A stretch of DNA of 64,000 nt from Notospermus geniculatus (lineage: Eukaryota > Nemertea > Pilidiophora > Heteronemertea > Lineidae), in NCBI GenBank assembly GCA_002633025.1, contig NMRB01000549.1, positions 208,140 through 272,139 of the forward strand, written 5' to 3'. The translations under genes were made by a program, and so were the position numbers. Positions 53,946-64,000 of this stretch are shown one piece after another. The notes below the pieces were generated by a model that had not been told where the DNA came from, searched no databases, and saw only the letters and a program-made list of their open reading frames with translations. How positions within the stretch are numbered: the stretch's first letter is position 1; each line of letters opens with the position of its first letter.

Positions 53946-54090
53946 GCGTGCGGGACAAGGCCGTTTTTTTTGGGAGTCGAGGTTGCAAGTCGCGTAAGAC
54001 AAGCTACTTTTGCATTTTTCTTAGAGTATATTAAAGTCCTGGCTCGTTCGCAGATGGAGTTCTACCAATTTCGTCCCAGCCGAACATGCT
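53946..54090. mobile_element. Half copy of the exon-disrupting MITE family
   Basis: TTAGGCGTGCGGGACAAGGC and CAAGCTACTTTTGCATTTTTC match the left arm of 23149-23415, ending near AGCCGAACATGCTT, the equivalent of its centre. The second arm is absent. Confidence 0.8.
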
Positions 54091-54747
54091 TAAAGGGCAA
54101 CTCCAGGAATTATCCTGTATCCAGCAAAACCTAACAAAATCCTCATGGGTAGGCACATAAATATGTCCTCTCACCGTACATTACGTTGAAATGAAGAAAA
54201 AATCACCACTCTGTAAAAAGTGTAACCTGACGTTTTCACAGTTCCTGGTCACTGCCATATTGTTTCATATTTTCCGCGGGAGTAACGTCATATGTGCAAC
54301 GACGATCCCTGTGTGACGGTGCCTCTTCAGTGTATTGTGATTCGAATGCATATCCAATTCCAAACCACATGTGTATTCTCTGCCAAACTTCTGCCGTCAC
54401 TTTGTCATTCAGTTGACTACTGAATTATGTCCGGTGCAAAAACACAAGTCAAAAAGTGAAATAATGGGCCTGTGAAGCTCTAACTCCTCGTTAGTGTAAT
54501 ACTTGAAACAATGATAACTTGTTCCCTGTCATCCGAAACTAATTCTGTACAAGGATTACAAAATTGCTGTATTCTTGAATGCATTTTCCCGTGGACTAAA
54601 AAGATGGTGCTAGAACTGTCTGGGGACGGCCAATTGAGCCGAATCGGTTAATGCCGTCCTGGCTGTAACAGAAATATACCGAGGTTCAATGTCGTCCCAC
54701 AAAACTATACCCGGGGTATAGTTCGATCCACAAAAGTATACCCAGTC

Positions 54748-55750
54748 GACCCGCAAAGGTCCTTTTCTACGGCAGATTTATTTTGCGCGCGGGAAAATAA
54801 TAGGCGATCGGGGCCCTCGACGAGGCTTCTCGAGTACCTCATTCGAGAAATCGGACACCTCGCACAAAATTGCGTTTATCGAGAAGACCGTTCAAATTCA
54901 ACCACATAAACCATACATCAGTGTTTAGCTAAGACATTGAGCTTTCCATTAGTGTAATTTATTTTGGCATGAAGCAAACGAGTGAAGAGAAATCATTTAA
55001 GAAATTTCGTCCTACGCACAGAATTGGAGGTCATTTGGAGTAGAGCGTTGTTAAAAACATCCCCATAACTCCATAAATATTAGCCTGCATAAAACCAGCA
55101 AAACTGAATAGACGAAGAAACTATCAATCTCCATTCTGTGTTAATTTCATACTTCGGCATGGTATTCCAAGTTTTTGTACGCAGTTTGAACAGCAGTAGG
55201 TAACGATTCTCGCAGCCATAACCTGGTTCCTTGGACGTCGACGTGGCGCTGATTGACGAATCTAGCAGTCAGCGCCACCGTCGGAGCCCATGGAACCAGG
55301 TTAGACAATGGATAAAGGGAAGGAGATTTCTTGAAAATGTGGTTGTGTTTCGGGGTGATTTTCAACCCCTCAGACATGCGTGCATAAAACCACGCTTCGC
55401 ATGTGGATTCTTCTATGTTATAACAACCCGAATAACCTAAGCAGAAGTTTCAAAATACTATTCCAAGAAAGTGTACGCACTTTGAAGCACGCCTGTTTTC
55501 GATAACTCGGCCAAAACTAAACCGATTTCGATGAAATTTTCGGCAACTTTCGTGGAGAAACATCCATCAACATGTAAACATCACGCCACCTTCAAACGTC
55601 TGACTAATCGTGCGTAATTAGTGACTGATTTATAGCGTCTGCTACGCCTACGTCACTGCCTCGCTTTCGTTCAGTTATTTAGCAGTTAGTACCGCCAAAT
55701 ACCGCGGCTGACACGTCGTGGCGCTGTTCATACCTTTGCGGGTCGACTGT
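54748..55750. mobile_element. ~1.0-kb TIR element, TCGACCCGCAAAGG ends
   Basis: GTCGACCCGCAAAGG at 54748 and CCTTTGCGGGTCGAC near 55735-55750. An imperfect 85-bp hairpin lies inside at 55218-55302 (AACCTGGTTCC ... GGAACCAGGTT). Confidence 0.6.
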
Positions 55751-55783
55751 ACCCACCGTAGTTTTGAGCCTAGGTACGAGTTA

Positions 55784-56119
55784 AGCTGTATTTACACGAG
55801 CCAATTTTGTCGTACGACAGCGTCGTATCAGATTTGTCGTAATTTACACGGGACGATTTATTCCCCGGATTTATTCATGCGTCCCTTAGGACCTCGTGTG
55901 TCATTACGTAGCCTTCATACACGTGATCTGATCTTGCTCCCTGATTGGCCCAGTCCATACGACAAGCAGCCGATGTCGGGTGTAAATACAAGTAGAACAC
56001 CCGACTTCTGCACGCGATGTCGCACCGACAAAAAAAACGTCTCATAAGTCTAGTATACACACAGCGCGTTTTCGGCCGACACAATCGTACGACAAAATCG
56101 GCTCGTGTAAATACAGCTT
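55784..56119. mobile_element. 336-bp MITE with TTA target duplication
   Basis: AGCTGTATTTACACGAGCC, AATTTTGTCGTACGACA faces TGTCGTACGATTG...GGCTCGTGTAAATACAGCT. TTA at 55781-55783 and 56120-56122. The right half recurs at 58029-58113. PIF/Harbinger-like by duplication. Confidence 0.8.
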
Positions 56120-56640
56120 TTAGGAATGGATGGCCGCCATTGTGTTTATCGTTTCAACTGAGACGGCAGTTTTGCAATTAATTTCGCCAAAATACCAGTC
56201 AATATTGTCAGCTTTTTTGCTCATCGATAGCATGGGTCAACTGTCAACATTTTCTCTTAAGGTCTACCGATATATGGGCGAAAATTTTGCACAGTACACG
56301 AATTAACGAAGGTTAATTACTACCCCATATTTTTTCACTAGATATGACGCCATTTGCATCCTATTAGGTCTGAAGAGGCCAGCCTTGGGACATGGTTTAT
56401 CAAAGTTTCGCCGAGGGCTGTACAGAGGGATTTCTCAAAATTCATCCTGTGGTAGCTTTAGTTGGATGATTAGTCGCCCAAAATGGTGCAAAAATATTTT
56501 TTTGTGATATCTTTGCGGAAATTCGTTTGACTGAAAAATCACTCTGTACAGTACAGCCCTCCAGGTTGATGACATATATCCAGGTAAAGGAATACTGAGG
56601 TATTCGTAAAGCCCAGGTCACACTGTGGCGACTTAAGGCG

Positions 56641-56779
56641 GTGACAGACAGGCGCGTACGCGGCGCGTCCTGCAGGCGTACCGCCAATCAGATTCTCCGG
56701 TACGTGGTTCGGTACTTGTTACCGCCTGCCTGATTAGTTGAACGCTTTCGAACGCGCTGCTTACGCACCAGTCTGTCAA
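56641..56779. mobile_element. ~140-bp foldback MITE
   Basis: GTGACAGACAGGCGCGTACG faces CGCGCTGCTTACGCACCAGTCTGTCA over about 27 bases. Confidence 0.65.
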
Positions 56780-56784
56780 AAGAG

Positions 56785-56845
56785 AATGAAATGGCCCATG
56801 GACCATGTGGGTAACCCTTTGGGCATAACAGTGTAATGACAGAAA
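56785..56845 (-). repeat. Fragment of the TTTCGTAACCGCTGG dispersed repeat
   Basis: AATGAAATGGCCCATGGACC and CATAACAGTGTAATGACAG match 48852-48910. Confidence 0.7.
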
Positions 56846-56851
56846 GAGGTA

Positions 56852-57384
56852 TATTCCGCAAATGGAGCGTTTAGAAGATAGAGCCGTTTGAATTTTGGGT
56901 ACTGACTTTATCATTGGAACAAAATAAGAGCATTACATGTATGTACAGGGGCTTGGAAACTGATGTACAGCTAACTTTTAAATTGGCGGCTTGGGACCCT
57001 ATAAATGTATTGCCAATAAATAGAAACATGGGCCCACTGAGACAGGAAAACATATTCTTACGTATTTTATCTTATTGGAAATGATGGTTTTACATCTTTT
57101 TCAGAATTTTGGCCCGGCGGCCATTTTAATTTGATAACTTACTGTTTATTGAATTTCTCATCCTATAGCAAATAAACACAAATAAGAATATGCTAATCTG
57201 ATTGTATGGACCCATGTTTCTATCTATTGGCAATACATTTATGGGGTCTCAAGCCACCCATTTAAAAGTTAGCTGTACATCAGTATCCAAGCCCCTGTAC
57301 AAATGCTCTGATTTTGGTCCAATGACAAAGCCAGTACCCAAAGTTCAAACGGCTGTATCTTCTAAACGCACCATTTGCGGAACT
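56852..57384. mobile_element. 533-bp element with ~175-bp TIRs
   Basis: TTCCGCAAATGGAGCGTTTAG and the complement at 57360-57383. The arms also share CATTGGAACAAAAT-like DNA, ACATGTATGTACAGGGGCTTGG and GGCAATACATTTAT. Confidence 0.75.
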
Positions 57385-57969
57385 TAAGAATTGGGTTTTT
57401 GTGGTCAGTGGGATAGAAACTAACCCACAAAGCAAAAAATGTCTTTGTACTTGAGATGTGAATTAAATCTTTGTTAGCTCCCAGACTAACAATGGTCCAA
57501 ACTTATCGCAAGTTACGATCACAATTCCAAAGAATGAGCAAACGAACAGAGCCGAATCGGATCTGCGTCATATTTTTGTTTAGTGCGTTGCGTTCATCAA
57601 CGTCCCCATCGACATTACGTCAGCCGTGCTGCGAGTACTATTGCCGATGTCAGTGACGATAAACGGCACGAAATATTCTCTGATGACTGTCGGTACGATA
57701 TATTAAAATGGTGCCCGTTGTGTCGGGCGCAAGAACATGTTTTTCGACTTGTCATGCTTGTGGTCATGTGGCATTTGCGAGAGCAATCTCGTCTTCAGGT
57801 GCTGTATCCAGTCCTGGGTATACTTTTGTAGATCGAACCAGGGTATAGTTTGTGGGACTACATTGAATCTGGGTATACCGGTACATGTGTATTTCTGTTT
57901 TACCCAAGACTACATTAACCGATTCGGCGCAAATTGATTGGTGTCGACTCTTTGGTATCGGGTGGTCCC

Positions 57970-58113
57970 ATTAAGGGCAAGCCATCGTTTGACATTTTCA
58001 TATTGCTTGAATTGAGGCCCCTATGAAGTCTAGTATACACGGTGAGTTTTTGTCGTACGTCTTTGTCGGCCGACACAACCGTACGACAAAATCGGCTCGT
58101 GTAAGTAGGGCTT
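57970..58113. repeat. Chimera of a GGGCGAGC-family fragment and a TTA-MITE half
   Basis: 57970-58027 (TTAAGGGCAAGCCATCGTTT) matches the right end of 51169-51913 in reverse. It runs directly into 58029-58113, which matches the right half of 55784-56119. Confidence 0.65.
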
Positions 58114-58328
58114 TTAAATCTGTATCTCCGATACTGCACTTTTAGACTTGCGTCTTTTTACCGGATGTTGTTCCATACCCAATAGGGATATAGATTTGAA
58201 ATTCATATCATCTCTTTGTCTTATCACACCCTTAATGTTGGTGAAGTTATTCTTATTCGGTTTGATACTTCATGAGATATTGAATTTTGAAAAGTGGGAC
58301 GTTTTTTGGGACACTCGATACGTCAGGA

Positions 58329-58712
58329 CAATGAGGAACCGGACGAACTAACGTCACGACGTGGCGCTGCGATCGATGAGACCGAAGTTTCTTTTTTCAG
58401 CGTGATTTCAAGTCATTTCCATTAACTTCTGGCGTGAAATAAACCCTATTTTTTCGGTCGCATGACATTAAAATTTACACCATCTTGTCGCGGATGAAAA
58501 TTTCTGCAATTTCTTTGCTTTTTTTCTTAAAATAAAGAGGTAGGATGGCGATAACGGCAACGTCTTTATCTTATTTTTTCCTGTAGAAAAATGTACAGCA
58601 GATTTTTTCATGACGCAACGTCAGCACATAAAACGACGTCAATGACGTCGGTTCGGTCTCATCGATCGCTGCGCCGACCTGTCGGGATAAACGGCACGCC
58701 GGTTCCTCATTG
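58329..58712. mobile_element. 384-bp MITE, CAATGAGGAACCGG ends
   Basis: CAATGAGGAACCGG and CCGGTTCCTCATTG are perfect 14-bp ends. Inside them GCTGCGATCGATGAGACCG is mirrored by CGGTCTCATCGATCGCTGCG. A half copy is at 46243-46425 and a decayed relative near 13300. A mariner-like end (GGGACACTCGATACG) abuts the left side. Confidence 0.75.
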
Positions 58713-59763
58713 GCTACCATTGAAAGCCCATATTTTCTGCACCGAATTGGTTAGCATATATTGTAGAAAAACTACTGTCCATTTACTTATTTCAGTGGGT
58801 GTACCCTACATGTAGGCGGCATCACTAGTTCCTATTTCCATTATTGTTGTGGACAAATTAGAATCCCTTAAAGACCGAACAGCCAAACGATGCTGTGTCT
58901 AAGGTGAACACTTCACAGCCAATGAATTGCGTCTTGATCTGTAACTGGCATGTCTTGCTGCACTCGATCTTAGACCTAGCTAGGCCCTTCCAAAGTAGCT
59001 GTGACGCTGCTCTTCTGTCATTGTAGTGGAAAATCATAAAACCATATTTCTTTGTTTTGAAAGTACCAGGAAGTGGGTCGAACTCAAAGCTAAAGAGGCT
59101 CCTTGTCACTGAAAATAAATGATGGGCGATGTGGTGACGTTTTCAAGTGAGCCTGGTTTTGACGAGTGAATTGGACAAAATTTAAATGGTTTTATATCTA
59201 TGACAAAAGTGTCCAAAACCGTATTCTAATCCACTGGGACTTGAGGCGTGCACGGCAGGGGTGGTGGGTGTTTCCGAGGTCCAAAAGCACCCCCACGGAC
59301 AGTGCCCTGCCCCCCGAGGGGCACACCCCAGAAATATGTATATATAATAACAAGGGATCTATATCCAACTCTCAGGCAGATCGGTGTTTTTAACTTCAAA
59401 CCTCGCTCACAAGAAAACCCTGACACTTATGAACGGGAAACACAGCTATTTCCACTCAGAAATTCCTCATCTTTCAGAAAAAAACACAACAGTTTCACCA
59501 TCAAAGGACCCTAAAGGGCCGAAAATCCCCTTGTTTTCTCGCGAGACACCCCCAAAATCACCAACACGAAAACTTACTGGCAGGACAAAAAGTGAAATTT
59601 TCACACTGTATATGGCTAGATCTCCGCAACCATTCAACCGATCGGGACATTCTATATACCAATGGATAGCTAAAAACATGCACTAAATCACTCACCTGGT
59701 GTCAAAAAGATTAATCCAAATATAAACGTGTAATCGATGAATTAATCCAATTTTCTTACAAGA
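58713..59763. other. Intergenic; no gene recognised
   Basis: The longest ORF is 100 codons (59384-59686), low-complexity and unrecognised. Confidence 0.35.
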
Positions 59764-59960
59764 TTGGCAAGAAATTTTCACAGGAACCGCCATGCTGACG
59801 GGGACGCCGGACTGAATATTCCCTCGTTGCTGATTGGTCGAAATAAATTCATTTAAAATTGGACTTGAATGGGATTTTATTTCGACCAATCAGCAACGAA
59901 TGAAGTATTCAGTGCGACTTCCCTGTCAGTATGGCGGTTCCTGTGAAAATTTCTTGCCAA
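59764..59960. mobile_element. 197-bp foldback MITE
   Basis: TTGGCAAGAAATTTTCACAG and CTGTGAAAATTTCTTGCCAA are perfect at the ends. The arms stay paired through GCTGATTGGTCGAAATAAA to a short centre. Confidence 0.85.
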
Positions 59961-60204
59961 AAGGTCCGTCTCTCTCAAAAGATAGAAACTATCTATCCCC
60001 CGGATAGATTAACCACGATGACTGGCAGCCTATTCATCCCAACGGATAGACGCCACAACCACTGACCCTGGTGTCACGAGCTCCCTCTAGAAGGGGATAA
60101 AATGTGATCATGTTTCTGTTGATCTGTGTGGGATTAGTATAGAGAATGCATGAATGAATGTGATTGGGTATTGTGTAAGGAATTTGTAAGAGCCACTGNC
60201 AATA

Positions 60205-60767
60205 ACAAAGAAATTCACCAAACATGAAAAACAGGTACAATTTTCTTGGAGAAGGAGCGTGTAAATGACACATTGAAGGTGTGACAACAATGTCACAAAC
60301 ACATAGAACCTGGGGTGGCGAGGGTGTCCTGACATGCTCTTCATGTGAACCATACACGCTCAGTACAAAAAGGACAACCAGGAAGTAAAATCCAAATCCA
60401 ATATGGCCGCCCTGTTTTGGAAAATCTTGCAGCAATCATGGAATTCGCATACCTGTTGTATCTATACCTGTTGAAAATATTGCAAATGGGTGGACTAAGT
60501 AGAACAAAACTCGAACTTTATGATCCACATGTCGTTTGATCTTCAAAATGTAACATTTCCTGGGAAAGTGTACCGATTACTTGTCTTTTGTTTCAACTTA
60601 TTAGCTAATTAGTTCGTTCCAAGATGCGTCTCATTCAATTCCTTTTGACTTATAGACCCCAGAGGTGCCTTCATTTCCGTCATACAACTTGTACTTTTAT
60701 GGTATTTTGACATCTTTTATTTACGACGCCTGACCACATTTCAAAAATTCACAACAATGGCTCGCCC
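60205..60767 (-). mobile_element. Partial GGGCGAGC-family element, truncated at a join
   Basis: Reverse-complement match to 51169-51745, starting beside TTAA at 60768-60771 and lost near the single N at 60199. Confidence 0.85.
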
Positions 60768-60837
60768 TTAATAGCACCCCGTATATAATACGTATGAAGA
60801 ATACTAGTAAGTTCCGTAAGATACGTCTCTGTTAATC

Positions 60838-61447
60838 CGCTCTCACACGTGCGACAATTTGCGTGCGATTGTATCTTTCTACGTTACGCAAACAATCGCA
60901 GAAATTGTCGCAGATTTGTCGCAGGCGTGTCGCAGAATTGTCGTAAACTTAACGATACTCAGCGTTTTTTGGCGTTCACTTGCGGTTGTTTGCGACAATC
61001 TACGATTATAGCTGCGACTGTCTTGCGACAATACGGGTTTTCTGTCTGCAGCCTTTTCAGTCGACACCGACAATTTGGGGTTGTAAACGATTTCTTGCGA
61101 CATTGTGCGATATTTTGCGACAATCTGCGGTTGCTTTGCGATAGGTTGCGACAAGGTTAAATTTTTTGAACATTTCCAAAATTTCACGATTATCCGCGAT
61201 TGCCTGCAATATTACGGAGTTTTCGCAAAGCCCCCGAAACGCCAACGCGAACGCCCAACCCATTGTTCGATGGCACGACGAGAGCACCGAACAAAAGGAT
61301 AGACGTTCGCGTTGGCGTTTCGGGGGCTTTGCGAAAACTCCCTATTATCGCAAGGTCTGCGATAGTTTGCGTTAATTTGCGACAGTTCACCTGCGATTGT
61401 CTATCGCAATTATACGCAGGCCAACTGTCGCACGTGTGAGAGTGGCT
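60838..61447. mobile_element. ~610-bp TIR element with TTGCGACA subrepeats
   Basis: CTCTCACACGTGCGACAATTTG at the left faces TGTCGCACGTGTGAGAG at the right. Within it, TTGTCGCA or TGCGACAA occurs more than ten times, denser toward the ends. A MITE at 61215-61342 is nested in it. Confidence 0.75.
61215..61342. mobile_element. 128-bp foldback MITE flanked by TATTA
   Basis: GGAGTTTTCGCAAAGCCCCC faces GGGGGCTTTGCGAAAACTCC. TATTA lies on both sides (61210-61214 and 61343-61347). The true duplication could be TA or TATTA. It is the best-preserved relative of 571-689. Confidence 0.8.
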
Positions 61448-62086
61448 TTAGTGTAATGGAATCAGTGGAGTTAACGTCAGGCACAGCTTTATGAGAATTT
61501 GGGTTATATGTTGCCTATTCTGTATTTCTGGTTCTTGTTTCAGTTTCATGTACGTGTGCCTTATGGTGATGGTGACCCCATTGTAGATGGCTCCGTTCCG
61601 TTGTTAATAAATCGTATAAACGAACCATATCTGCCGACTTCGAGACTTCGATTTACTAGTGTCACGAAGAACCTGAGACCTGGTCAGTCTGCCTATCCCC
61701 CCGACAGGCTGCAGTTGATCCCTCGCCAACTGCGGCCTTACCCCGGAATGTCCATCCCTTTCAAAAGAGACTGTCTATCCCCAGATAGAACAACAGAGGT
61801 GACCGCCTGTCCATCCCCAGGATAGATGCCACAACAACTGACCCCCGGTCAGTGTGCCTATCCCCAGGATCGGCTGTCTATCCCGGGACAGGCTGCAGTT
61901 GAACCCTCTCCAACTGCGACCTTCCCCCGGAAGGTCCGTCCGTTTCAAAAGAAAGAGACGGTCTATCCCCCGTATAGACCAACAGAGATGACCGCCCCCG
62001 GGTGGCCTGTCCATCCCCGCGGATAGACGCTACATCCACTGACCTCCTGCAAGTCTGCCTGTCCCCCAGATGGGCTGCAGTTGATC

Positions 62087-62718
62087 TAGTCTCGCGTCAC
62101 CAGCCTCTCTCTTACAGGAGAGAGTCTGGTAGCAAAGGCCGAAACTTTCGTTACCGCCAGGTGGCGAGTGTCCAGCTCAGAGCATCCGAATCTGATTGGC
62201 CAACAGCTGATTAAACATGGCTGCGCCCATGAAACGCATGATGAACGAATGAGTCTGAGGGAAAATTTACCATTTTAGCACGGAAGGAACGACTATCCAT
62301 GGTCATCGATTGTTGGAATAAGCCGAGTGTACAATAGGACTTACATTTTGTGCCATGGATTAGGTCACTTCCGACCAGGGAGTCGAAGTTCAGCCAGACG
62401 GTAAATCGATCCTGATACAATACAATTCCACTTTATTTCATCAGCGATCCACCTCAAACGGCCAGGCTCGATCGGTTCTATATATCACTCGGTGAAAACC
62501 ACGATAAAACGTGTTAAAAAGGTAACATTTCCCTCAGACTATTTCGTTCCTTGTTCGTTCATCATGCGTTTCATGGGCGCAGCCATGTTTAATCAGCCGT
62601 TGGCCAATCAGATTCGGATGCTCTGAGCTGGACACTCGCCACCTGGCGGTAACGAAAGTTTTGGCCTTTGCTACCAGACTCTCTCCTGTAAGCGAGAGAG
62701 GCTGGTGACGCGAGACTA
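62087..62718. mobile_element. 632-bp TIR element with 9-bp target duplication
   Basis: TAGTCTCGCGTCACCAGCC and the complement form the ends of ~150-bp arms. CAGTTGATC lies at 62078-62086 and again at 62719-62727. Other units of the host tandem repeat show the uninterrupted site (for example near 61710). Confidence 0.85.
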
Positions 62719-62756
62719 CAGTTGATCTCTCACCAACTGCGACCTTCCCCCGGAAG

Positions 62757-63183
62757 CGGAATTATTTTTTGCCGAACTTTCACGAATGTACACTGTGCAT
62801 TTTGTTGTTACTGTTATAGACTCTTCGCGAGCAGACACTTTTTCAACGCGCTTGGGGGTTGATTATGTCGTGCGGGTAAGGTTTAGGGATGGGGTAGAGT
62901 TATAGGTAGGGTTAGGGCTAGAAAAGAAAAGGTTATGGTGACGGTCAGCATTATATGGATATTAGATTTATTAAATAAGACCTAGATTCAACCCCATCGC
63001 TACCAGCTGCATCGGTAGCTCAGTCGGATAGAGCTTTTTCCTAGTAATCCACAGGTCCGCTGGTTCAACTCTCGACTTGGACAAGACTTGTGTCAACCCT
63101 TCTCCTCTCTCGTGTTTTCGTTTTTACTGAAAATACTATTAAGTCCGAAGAAAATTCCCGACAGGTTGGGGAAAACAAGTTCG
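62757..63183. mobile_element. 427-bp insertion with 10-bp target duplication, containing a tRNA-like sequence
   Basis: CCCCCGGAAG is at 62747-62756 and 63184-63193. The uninterrupted site is at about 61925-61934. The insert holds a tRNA-like string at 63009-63084 (GGTAGCTCAGTCGG A box, GGTTCAACTC B box) without a paired acceptor stem. The tRNA part is internal, so it is not a simple SINE. Faint inverted ends (CGGAATT and AAGTTCG) could suggest a DNA element instead. Confidence 0.6.
63009..63084 (+). repeat. tRNA-like sequence, not a functional tRNA
   Basis: A and B boxes are good (TAGCTCAGTCGG, TGGTTCAACTC). The acceptor and anticodon stems do not pair. Confidence 0.45.
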
Positions 63184-63290
63184 CCCCCGGAAGGTCCGTC
63201 CCTTTCAAAAGAAAGAGACTGTCTATCCCCGGATGACCACCCCTGGGCGGCCTGTCCATCCCATCGGATAGACTGTCAATCCCAACCGAA

Positions 63291-64000
63291 AGATTCCAAA
63301 CTGAAACGCATGCGATATCCCCAGGTGGAGAAACCTTGCTGAAGAGAACCGCACAAGTCCCAAAGCCATGAAAGCATTGAGACCAACACCCAATGTATGC
63401 ATGCACTGCGTGGTAATCAGCTACGCTGTACAGGGTCTGACAAAGACGCGCGCACAGAGCCACCAGCAGAACACACATACAGAGAGATCACGCAAGCGAC
63501 GGGCCCGAACGAACAGACCCAGACGGCTTCCTAAACCAGACTGAGGGAATTAATCAGATCACGTGCGACCGACGTCACGACACTTTGGATAGCTTGAGGT
63601 ACCGTTTCCATTGGCACTAGTCGATCGGGACCAGAGCACAGTCAGTCAGCTCTCCAACATGTATCTTTTGAAGGAGGTCATGGTAGTAATTTTCAATGTG
63701 GCGGCGCCCATGAAATTCTCGGATTTGATAAAACTTGTCATTTACTTCCAGAAGATTAAATGTACACTGGGTCAGAGTCGTCCCAGATGACATGATTCGT
63801 AATGCGTGATGCGTGTCCGTCGCGGCTTTGATGTCATGAGTGTCAAGTTTAGTACAGAGCATGCGCATTTGCCTCAAGTAAGCGACCCGTGCCAGGCCTG
63901 ACAGGTGTCCGTTTCCACTACACATTTTCTAGCCGTGCCATGCTCGACCCTGACCGAACCCAACTCCTCTCGAGGGGCCCGGCCGGCCCGCTTGGATTTA
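63291..64000. other. Window end; one unrecognised minus-strand ORF
   Basis: A 102-codon ORF runs 63925-63617 on the minus strand, ending VGELTDCALVPID. No domain is recognised and no splice evidence supports it. It could be an exon of a gene outside the window. Confidence 0.25.

Larger units (their letters stand above)
54627..57945. mobile_element. 3.3-kb composite with ~120-bp TIRs and nested elements
   Basis: The left arm 54627-54750 (GAGCCGAATCGGTTAATG, ACTATACCC, AAAAGTATACCCAG) is mirrored at 57805-57945. The interior is filled by 54748-55750, 55784-56119, 56641-56779 and 56852-57384. The founding element was probably under 1 kb before those insertions. Confidence 0.7.
61673..63290. repeat. 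~165-200-bp tandem repeat split by two insertions
   Basis: Phrases GGCTGCAGTTGATC, CAACTGCGACCTTCCCCCGG, AAGGTCCGTCC and GACTGTCTATCCCC recur in the same order at 61673-62086, 62719-62756 and 63184-63290. A further piece is at 59961-60070. The inserts are at 62087-62718 and 62757-63183. Confidence 0.75.

Noticed and set aside
59384-59686. 100-codon plus-strand ORF
   Set aside because: Low-complexity, overlaps ORFs in other frames, no homologue that I know and no splice sites.
62870-62945. Interstitial telomere repeat (GGTTAGGG-like words)
   Set aside because: Only a few irregular matches (GGTTTAGGGATGGGG, GGTTAGGGC); no TTAGGG array.

Overview
The window looks like accessory, intron-poor-in-genes DNA from a marine invertebrate. 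A non-chordate deuterostome (hemichordate, echinoderm) or a cephalochordate is my best guess. The clues are spliced gene remnants, tRNA-derived SINE-like repeats, very many short palindromic elements (MITEs), and frequent TAGGCCTA and TACATGTA words. I cannot name the species. Nothing bacterial is present: no operons, ribosome binding sites or CRISPR.

Only two host genes can be argued. (1) A plus-strand sulfotransferase-like P-loop gene has four exons between 21460 and 25118. Its third exon is split by a 267-bp foldback transposon at 23149-23415, which carries a TTG target duplication. Its second exon holds an exact 100-bp tandem duplication and an apparent 1-bp loss. (2) A minus-strand two-exon candidate joins an apple/PAN-like cysteine-rich exon (48115-47849) to a 353-codon open exon (44354-43293). 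The phases match, and the intron is packed with nested transposons. One nearly complete Ty3/gypsy LTR retrotransposon occupies 25581-32658, with identical LTRs apart from one 48-bp deletion, a tRNA-Gln-type primer site and a CATT target duplication. Its gag is frameshifted and its protease is internally deleted.

The rest is nested repeats. 1-3248: a ~1-kb direct repeat pair, one copy with a TAA-flanked MITE and the other with the matching empty site. 3798-5290: a palindrome with hammerhead-like cores, then a dispersed repeat holding an insert with a 9-bp target duplication. 5430-10090: a 1.5-kb direct repeat pair, one copy carrying a CCGG-flanked (Ginger-like) MITE. 11500-14430: small MITEs and a TTAA-flanked family. 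14540-21850: a set of ~0.7-1-kb duplicated blocks with single-N joins and one gap, probably uncollapsed haplotypes. 32733-37380: a dead mariner-type element with nested inserts. 38900-42760: SINE-like and minisatellite DNA and a second gap. 44527-47336, 54627-57945 and 59764-63290: deeply nested inverted-repeat elements.

Duplicated blocks often give both filled and empty sites, so target duplications of at least seven kinds can be read directly: TA, TTG, TTA/TAA, TTAA, CCGG, CATT and 9-10 bp. The window is best read as a record of many transposase families acting on one locus. No conventional new defence or metabolic system is visible. The most unusual content is the set of unrelated foldback elements sharing the terminus AGGGAGGTT, and the transposon-broken sulfotransferase exon.
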